From: Bacteroidota bacterium
GTDB taxonomy: Bacteria > Bacteroidota > Bacteroidia > Flavobacteriales > Weeksellaceae
Assembly (NCBI GenBank): GCA_023433225.1
Contig: JAEZDQ010000167.1
Span: 1 to 10,626, forward strand
Direction: 5' to 3'
Length of the DNA stretch: 10,626 nucleotides
Below are positions 6,969 to 10,626 of the stretch, piece after piece. Position numbers and translations under genes: made by a program. The stretch's first letter is position 1. Every line of letters starts with the position of its first letter. The notes under the pieces are model-generated. The model ran no database searches, was not told the DNA's origin, and saw only the letters and a list, made by a program, of their open reading frames with translations.

Positions 6969-8361
6969 GGATTAATTTTTTGGTTTGTTTTATATAGCGT
7001 AAAATTAAGAATATTGCGGAAATGGTCAAACCAAATCCCAGCCCAATCCACATGCCGATAGCGCGCATTTCGAAGTAAATTGCAAGTAATATGCCCAATG
7101 GAAGTGCGATGACCCAATAAGAAATAAAAGTGATTAGCGATGGAATTTTCACATCTTGCATACCCCGTAATGCACCGAGGACGACCAATTGTACGCCATC
7201 CGACAATTGGAAAAATGCAGCGATTATCAATAATTGGGCAGCTAAGTTGATAACTTCTTGGTTGTTTAAATAGAAAGTAGGAAGCTCATAGCGGAATGCA
7301 ATCATAAGAATTCCACAAATTAACATAAAAGCGGTGACCATAAAGATGGCAGACCAACCCGCATCGCGCAGTGTCCGGTAATCCTTCAAACCTAATTGGT
7401 TCCCGACCCGGACAGTTGCTGCTACGCCCAACCCCATGCACATCATAAAAGTCGTGGATGCTAGGCTGATGGCAATTTGATGGGCGGCCAGATTTGTTTT
7501 TGCCAATTGCTGTTCGGCCAACTCTGCCGAAAAAGCATAACCGCAAACAAAAGCTGCCCCCGTAAAGGCACTGACTTCAAAGAAAGAAGTCAATGCGGTG
7601 GGAACACCCATACTGAGGATTTTCTTGAATATATTTTTGTTGAATTTTTTAAATGTGACTTCTTTCAAATAAGCTTTTGTCTTTTTGAATGAAAGCAGCG
7701 CGAGAACCAAAAAGACCAACATGGCAATTCGGGCACAAAAGGTTCCCCATCCGGCTCCTTCCACTTCCAGCCTCGGAAATCCCCAATATCCATAAATCCA
7801 ACCGTAATTCAAAAGGATATTGACAATATTCCCGAAAAGGGTGGCCACCGTTACGGGAATGGTCAGTGATAATCCCTCTGAAAACTGCCTGAAAGATTGG
7901 AAAATCATAATGGGAATCATCGACCAAGCCATGATGGAAAGGAATGGAATCGCTTCCTCAATCACATCCGGCGGTTGGCCTAAATAATACAATATCGGTC
8001 TAATCGCTTCCAGAACAACCAATAATATAACCGCCAAAGCTACATTCAAAACCATTCCATGGGAGAATATACGTGCGACGCGCGGACGGTTGTTTTTAGC
8101 ATCTGCGGCAGCAATCAACGGCGACATGGCAAAACTAAAACCAAAGGCTATGACCAAAGCGGTAATGAAAACCGCATTACCCAATGAGACTGCACCCAAT
8201 GCAACTTTTCCTAAATTTTCGTCTTTGATGTAATCAAATTTTCCGCCCAAGCCGCCGACCATGAAATTATCAACCAAGTTGACCATAATCTGTCCGGCCT
8301 GCGTAACCATGACTGGAACGGCTAATTTCAGGTTTTTTTGCAGGTGTTCTTTGTAAGTCAC
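6955..8361 (-). CDS. MATE family efflux transporter, NorM type
   Basis: A 468-residue inner-membrane antiporter with 12 predicted helices that exports cationic drugs or metabolites in exchange for Na+ or H+. Residues matching the cation site of Vibrio NorM can be seen: Asp31 in NLVDNFMVG (helix 1), Glu262 in SFFEVSAF (helix 7) and Asp388 in QLSDGVQ (helix 10), which favours the NorM subfamily and possibly sodium coupling. Two internally similar halves are visible, the second starting near 245 (KILSMGVPTALTSFFE). A short hydrophilic insert (38-50) follows helix 1. The start is a GTG at 8361-8359: there is no in-frame ATG upstream, and the next Met (18) would cut into helix 1. AAAAAAGG lies a few bases upstream of it. 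The terminator of the DUF1573 gene precedes it, so it needs either its own promoter, which I could not find, or readthrough. The small acidic gene overlaps its 3' end. Substrate unknown. Confidence 0.92.
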   Translation of the reverse strand: MTYKEHLQKNLKLAVPVMVTQAGQIMVNLVDNFMVGGLGGKFDYIKDENLGKVALGAVSLGNAVFITALVIAFGFSFAMSPLIAAADAKNNRPRVARIFSHGMVLNVALAVILLVVLEAIRPILYYLGQPPDVIEEAIPFLSIMAWSMIPIMIFQSFRQFSEGLSLTIPVTVATLFGNIVNILLNYGWIYGYWGFPRLEVEGAGWGTFCARIAMLVFLVLALLSFKKTKAYLKEVTFKKFNKNIFKKILSMGVPTALTSFFEVSAFTGAAFVCGYAFSAELAEQQLAKTNLAAHQIAISLASTTFMMCMGLGVAATVRVGNQLGLKDYRTLRDAGWSAIFMVTAFMLICGILMIAFRYELPTFYLNNQEVINLAAQLLIIAAFFQLSDGVQLVVLGALRGMQDVKIPSLITFISYWVIALPLGILLAIYFEMRAIGMWIGLGFGLTISAIFLILRYIKQTKKLIHGNT

Positions 8362-8385
8362 GTGACCTTTTTTGATTTTAGCGAC

Positions 8386-8417
8386 AAAAAAAATCCTCCA
8401 AATACTTGAAGGATTTT
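8386..8417 (-). terminator. Rho-independent terminator after the DUF1573 gene
   Basis: On the minus strand, about 20 bases after the DUF1573 stop, arms AAAATCCT and AGGATTTT (8 pairs), one A-C mismatch and 3 further pairs close a 4-base loop, followed by a run of eight T. The stem is AT-rich but the T-run is strong. It separates DUF1573 from the MATE gene, whose start lies about 25 bases further on. Confidence 0.75.
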
Positions 8418-8437
8418 ATTTCAAGGATAAATGTTTC

Positions 8438-8830
8438 TTATTTTTTTGCAGTATTTGTATTGTCACCTACCACTCCTTTAATGCGGAATATTTTCCTGCC
8501 TTCGGTCACGGCGTTGGAGTTAATGGTAACGGTTTTGTTGAATGCGCCCGCTTTAGAAGTCGTGGTGTATTCAATGGTCATGCTTGCAGATTTTCCGGGA
8601 GCGATGGGTTCTTTCGGCCATTGCGGAACGGTACAGCCGCAAGAAGCTTTTGCCTCGGAAATAATCAAAGGTTTGTCCCCTGTGTTTTTCACTTGGATGG
8701 TTGCGATGGCTTTTCCACCTAACTTTACATTTCCTAAATCTACGGTAGATTCACTCAGTTCAATTTCTTGCGCTGATAAAAAGCCCAATCCTACAAAAGC
8801 AAATGCGCCTATAAAAAGTAATTTTTTCAT
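8438..8830 (-). CDS. Secreted DUF1573 domain protein
   Basis: A 130-residue exported protein made almost wholly of one DUF1573 domain (about 25-121), an Ig-like beta-sandwich common and multi-copy in Bacteroidota. Residues 1-20 form a signal peptide (MKKLL, hydrophobic core, cleavage near LSAQ). Family hallmarks are DLGNVKLGGKAIATIQVKNTG (31-51), the ASCGCTVPQWP segment (62-72, with Cys64 and Cys66) and IAPGKSASMTIEYT (76-89). The function is unknown; a role in cell-envelope protein contacts is a guess from the fold. It is single-domain, lacks a lipobox, and ends in a polar Lys-tipped tail. The gene has its own terminator and starts opposite valS across a 101-base AT-rich gap. I found no convincing promoter box for it: the nearest, TAAATTTA, lacks the final G. 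Confidence 0.92.
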   Translation of the reverse strand: MKKLLFIGAFAFVGLGFLSAQEIELSESTVDLGNVKLGGKAIATIQVKNTGDKPLIISEAKASCGCTVPQWPKEPIAPGKSASMTIEYTTTSKAGAFNKTVTINSNAVTEGRKIFRIKGVVGDNTNTAKK

Positions 8831-8867
8831 TGAATTAATAATTTTAATTACATAAATTTAGAAATAA

Positions 8868-8886
8868 AATCTATATAAAGTAGATT
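8868..8886. repeat. Short inverted repeat between DUF1573 and valS
   Basis: Arms AATCTA and TAGATT around a 7-base spacer TATAAAG; a third related copy, AATCT, follows at 8888-8892. It lies in the divergent promoter region, just upstream of the valS -7 box, where an operator could be. AT-rich context makes chance occurrence plausible. Confidence 0.25.
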
Positions 8887-8893
8887 CTAATCT

Positions 8894-8901
8894 TAAATTT
8901 G
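8894..8901 (+). promoter_or_regulatory. Promoter -7 box of valS
   Basis: TAAATTTG, an exact Bacteroidota -7 box, ends 30 bases before the valS ATG. No TTG lies at the expected -33 distance. The predicted leader is about 24 bases, too short for a T-box riboswitch, and none is seen. Confidence 0.5.
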
Positions 8902-8931
8902 CAATCTGACAAGAAAAAAAAGTCCTCGTTA

Positions 8932-10626
8932 ATGGAATTAGCTACAAAATACAACCCCCAAACTGTTGAAAACAAATGGTACGATTACTGGATGAAAAAT
9001 GGATATTTCACATCCAAACCGGACCAGAGAGAACCCTATACCATTGTGATTCCCCCGCCGAACGTTACCGGTATGCTTCACATGGGGCACATGCTCAACA
9101 ATACGATTCAGGATGTATTGATTCGCCGCGCGCGGATGAAAGGCTACAACGCTTGCTGGGTTCCGGGGACTGACCACGCGTCCATTGCGACTGAAGCCAA
9201 AGTAGTGGGTAAATTAAAAGAAGAAGGTTTCACAAAACTTCAAATCGGAAGGGAGAAATTTTTAGACCACGCCTGGGATTGGACGCATAAACATGGCGGC
9301 ATTATATTGGAACAGTTAAAGACTTTGGGTTGTTCGTGTGACTGGTCACGAACCAAATTTACGATGGATGGGGATTTATCAGAATCCGTAACCAAAGTAT
9401 TTGTTGATTTATACAACAAAGGAATGATTTACCGCGGTTACCGCATGGTTAACTGGGATCCGGAAGCCAAAACAAACATTTCCGATGAAGAAGTGATTTA
9501 CAAAGAAAAACAAGGAAAATTATTTTTCTTAAAATATAAAATTGATCCTTCGACAAATTCAGGGAATGAAGAATATATCTTGGTTGCGACCACTCGTCCC
9601 GAAACGATTTTCGGCGACACGGCGGTGTGCATCAACCCCAACGATGAAAGGTATTCTTTTCTGAAAGGCAAAAGAGTCATCGTGCCGATTATCAACCGCT
9701 CAATTCCGGTCATTGAAGACGAATATGTGGACATCGAATTCGGAACAGGTTGCCTGAAGGTAACTCCTGCCCACGATTTAAATGATTATGAATTGGGTAA
9801 GAAGCACGATTTGCAAATCATCGATGCCATGAATGACGATGCGACTTTGAACCAAAATGCGTATCATTATGAAGGAATGGATCGGTTCAAAGCCCGGAAA
9901 GAAATCGAACTGGAGTTGGTGGAAAAAGGATTACTCGAAAAAGTAGAAAATTACACCAACAAAGTCGGGACTTCAGAAAGGACGGGTGCAGTCATCGAAC
10001 CAAAACTTTCGGTTCAATGGTTCCTGAAAATGAAGGAGCTTTCACAACCTGCTTTGGACAATGTCTTGAACGACACCATTCAGTTTCATCCCCCAAAATT
10101 CAAAAATACCTATAAACACTGGATGGAAAATGTCCACGATTGGAATATTTCTCGCCAATTGTGGTGGGGCCATCAGATACCTGCTTATTATTATGGTGAA
10201 GGCCAAGCCGATTTTGTGGTGGCTTTGAACAAAAAGGAGGCGCTTGAAATTATTTATCGAGAAAGAAATTTGGTTTTGACCGAAGAAGATTTGCACCAAG
10301 ATGAAGATGTGTTGGATACCTGGTTCTCTTCCTGGCTATGGCCTATTTCGGTTTTCGACGGAATCAACAATCCCGATAATGACGAAATCAATTATTATTA
10401 TCCGACCCAAGATTTGGTCACCGGACCCGATATTATTTTTTTCTGGGTCGCGAGAATGATTATGGCCGGGTACGAATACCGTAATGAATTTCCGTTTAAA
10501 AATGTTTATTTCACCGGAATTGTGCGCGATAAACAGGGACGTAAAATGTCCAAGTCCTTAGGTAATTCACCGGATCCGATTGAGCTGATGAACCAATATG
10601 GCGCAGATGGCGTCCGGGTGGGAATG
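8932..10626 (+). CDS. valS: Valyl-tRNA synthetase, N-terminal 565 residues (cut by window edge)
   Basis: Class I aminoacyl-tRNA synthetase that charges tRNA-Val with valine and edits misactivated threonine. I translated it from the ATG at 8932; the frame is open to the last base (565 full codons), against about 870-950 for the family. Landmarks: PPPNVTGMLHMGH (41-53) with the HIGH-type motif HMGH at 50-53; GTDHASIATE (79-88); WDPEA (175-179); the editing domain with TTRPETIFGDT (220-230) and GTGCLKVTPAHD (271-282, with the editing Asp); a tryptophan-rich WNISRQLWWGHQIPA segment; and KMSKS at 538-542. The part still missing would hold the end of the catalytic core, the anticodon-binding domain and the C-terminal coiled coil. 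The start codon is set by the first conserved residues (KYNPQTVENKWYDYW) and by a -7 box 30 bases upstream. There is no Shine-Dalgarno site, only an A-rich leader. Confidence 0.97.
   Translation, partial: MELATKYNPQTVENKWYDYWMKNGYFTSKPDQREPYTIVIPPPNVTGMLHMGHMLNNTIQDVLIRRARMKGYNACWVPGTDHASIATEAKVVGKLKEEGFTKLQIGREKFLDHAWDWTHKHGGIILEQLKTLGCSCDWSRTKFTMDGDLSESVTKVFVDLYNKGMIYRGYRMVNWDPEAKTNISDEEVIYKEKQGKLFFLKYKIDPSTNSGNEEYILVATTRPETIFGDTAVCINPNDERYSFLKGKRVIVPIINRSIPVIEDEYVDIEFGTGCLKVTPAHDLNDYELGKKHDLQIIDAMNDDATLNQNAYHYEGMDRFKARKEIELELVEKGLLEKVENYTNKVGTSERTGAVIEPKLSVQWFLKMKELSQPALDNVLNDTIQFHPPKFKNTYKHWMENVHDWNISRQLWWGHQIPAYYYGEGQADFVVALNKKEALEIIYRERNLVLTEEDLHQDEDVLDTWFSSWLWPISVFDGINNPDNDEINYYYPTQDLVTGPDIIFFWVARMIMAGYEYRNEFPFKNVYFTGIVRDKQGRKMSKSLGNSPDPIELMNQYGADGVRVGM

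Noticed and set aside
7286..7927. Other-frame open frames inside the MATE gene
   Set aside because: Shadows of a continuous 468-codon transporter frame; low-complexity translations with no domain.
8372..8855. Plus-strand open frames opposite DUF1573
   Set aside because: DUF1573 on the minus strand has a signal peptide and all family motifs, and the plus-strand frames span its terminator.
8831..8931. T-box riboswitch controlling valS
   Set aside because: The 101-base gap has no T-box consensus, no specifier-type stem and no terminator before valS, and T-boxes are not typical of Bacteroidota.
8938..10299. Short minus- and plus-strand frames within valS
   Set aside because: valS is open over the whole stretch with HMGH and KMSKS motifs in frame; the short frames are chance.
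1..10626. Mobile element, CRISPR array, toxin-antitoxin or defence system
   Set aside because: No transposase, integrase, spaced direct repeats, terminal inverted repeats or toxin-like pairs were found; nearly all of the window is accounted for by housekeeping and conserved envelope genes.

Overview
This window reads as ordinary core chromosome of a member of the Bacteroidota, most likely order Flavobacteriales. The pointers are the families present (DUF4294, DUF1573, a lipoprotein with an acidic stretch right after the lipid cysteine, type B ribosomal protein L31), moderate to low GC with AT-rich gaps, near absence of Shine-Dalgarno sequences, and repeated copies of the Bacteroidota sigma-A -7 box TAnnTTTG just upstream of genes. 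The genus cannot be told from the sequence alone.

Layout. Positions 1-482 (minus) hold the N-terminal half of 6-phosphofructokinase pfkA, which runs off the left edge. Next on the minus strand is a secreted DUF4294 protein (556-1194). Divergent from it is a plus-strand pair: an M42 metal aminopeptidase (1338-2423) and a membrane protein resembling the PAP2 phosphatases (2439-3020). These converge, with only 6 bases between stop codons, on a minus-strand lipoprotein with a parallel beta-helix (3027-4397). Its promoter lies back to back with that of rpmE2 (4564-4815, plus), which ends in a strong rho-independent terminator (4836-4864). A run of minus-strand genes follows: DUF1573 secreted protein (8438-8830, with its own terminator), a NorM-type MATE transporter (GTG start, 6955-8361), a 76-residue acidic protein overlapping the MATE end by 14 bases, and a long-chain fatty acid-CoA ligase (4888-6675). 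Divergent from DUF1573, valS starts at 8932 and runs off the right edge after 565 codons.

How the genes work together. The neighbours do not form one pathway: glycolysis, peptide turnover, lipid activation, drug or cation export, translation (L31, ValS) and envelope proteins of unknown role are mixed, as is usual on Flavobacteriales chromosomes. Plausible transcription units are M42 with the PAP2-like gene, and MATE with the small acidic gene (perhaps reading on into the ligase). rpmE2 is monocistronic. No gene-free stretch exceeds 300 bases; the largest gaps (1195-1337, 4398-4563, 8831-8931) are divergent promoter regions. I saw no mobile element, CRISPR array, tRNA, rRNA or clear new system. 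The more open items are the DUF4294 protein, the beta-helix lipoprotein, the divergent PAP2-like protein and the small acidic protein.
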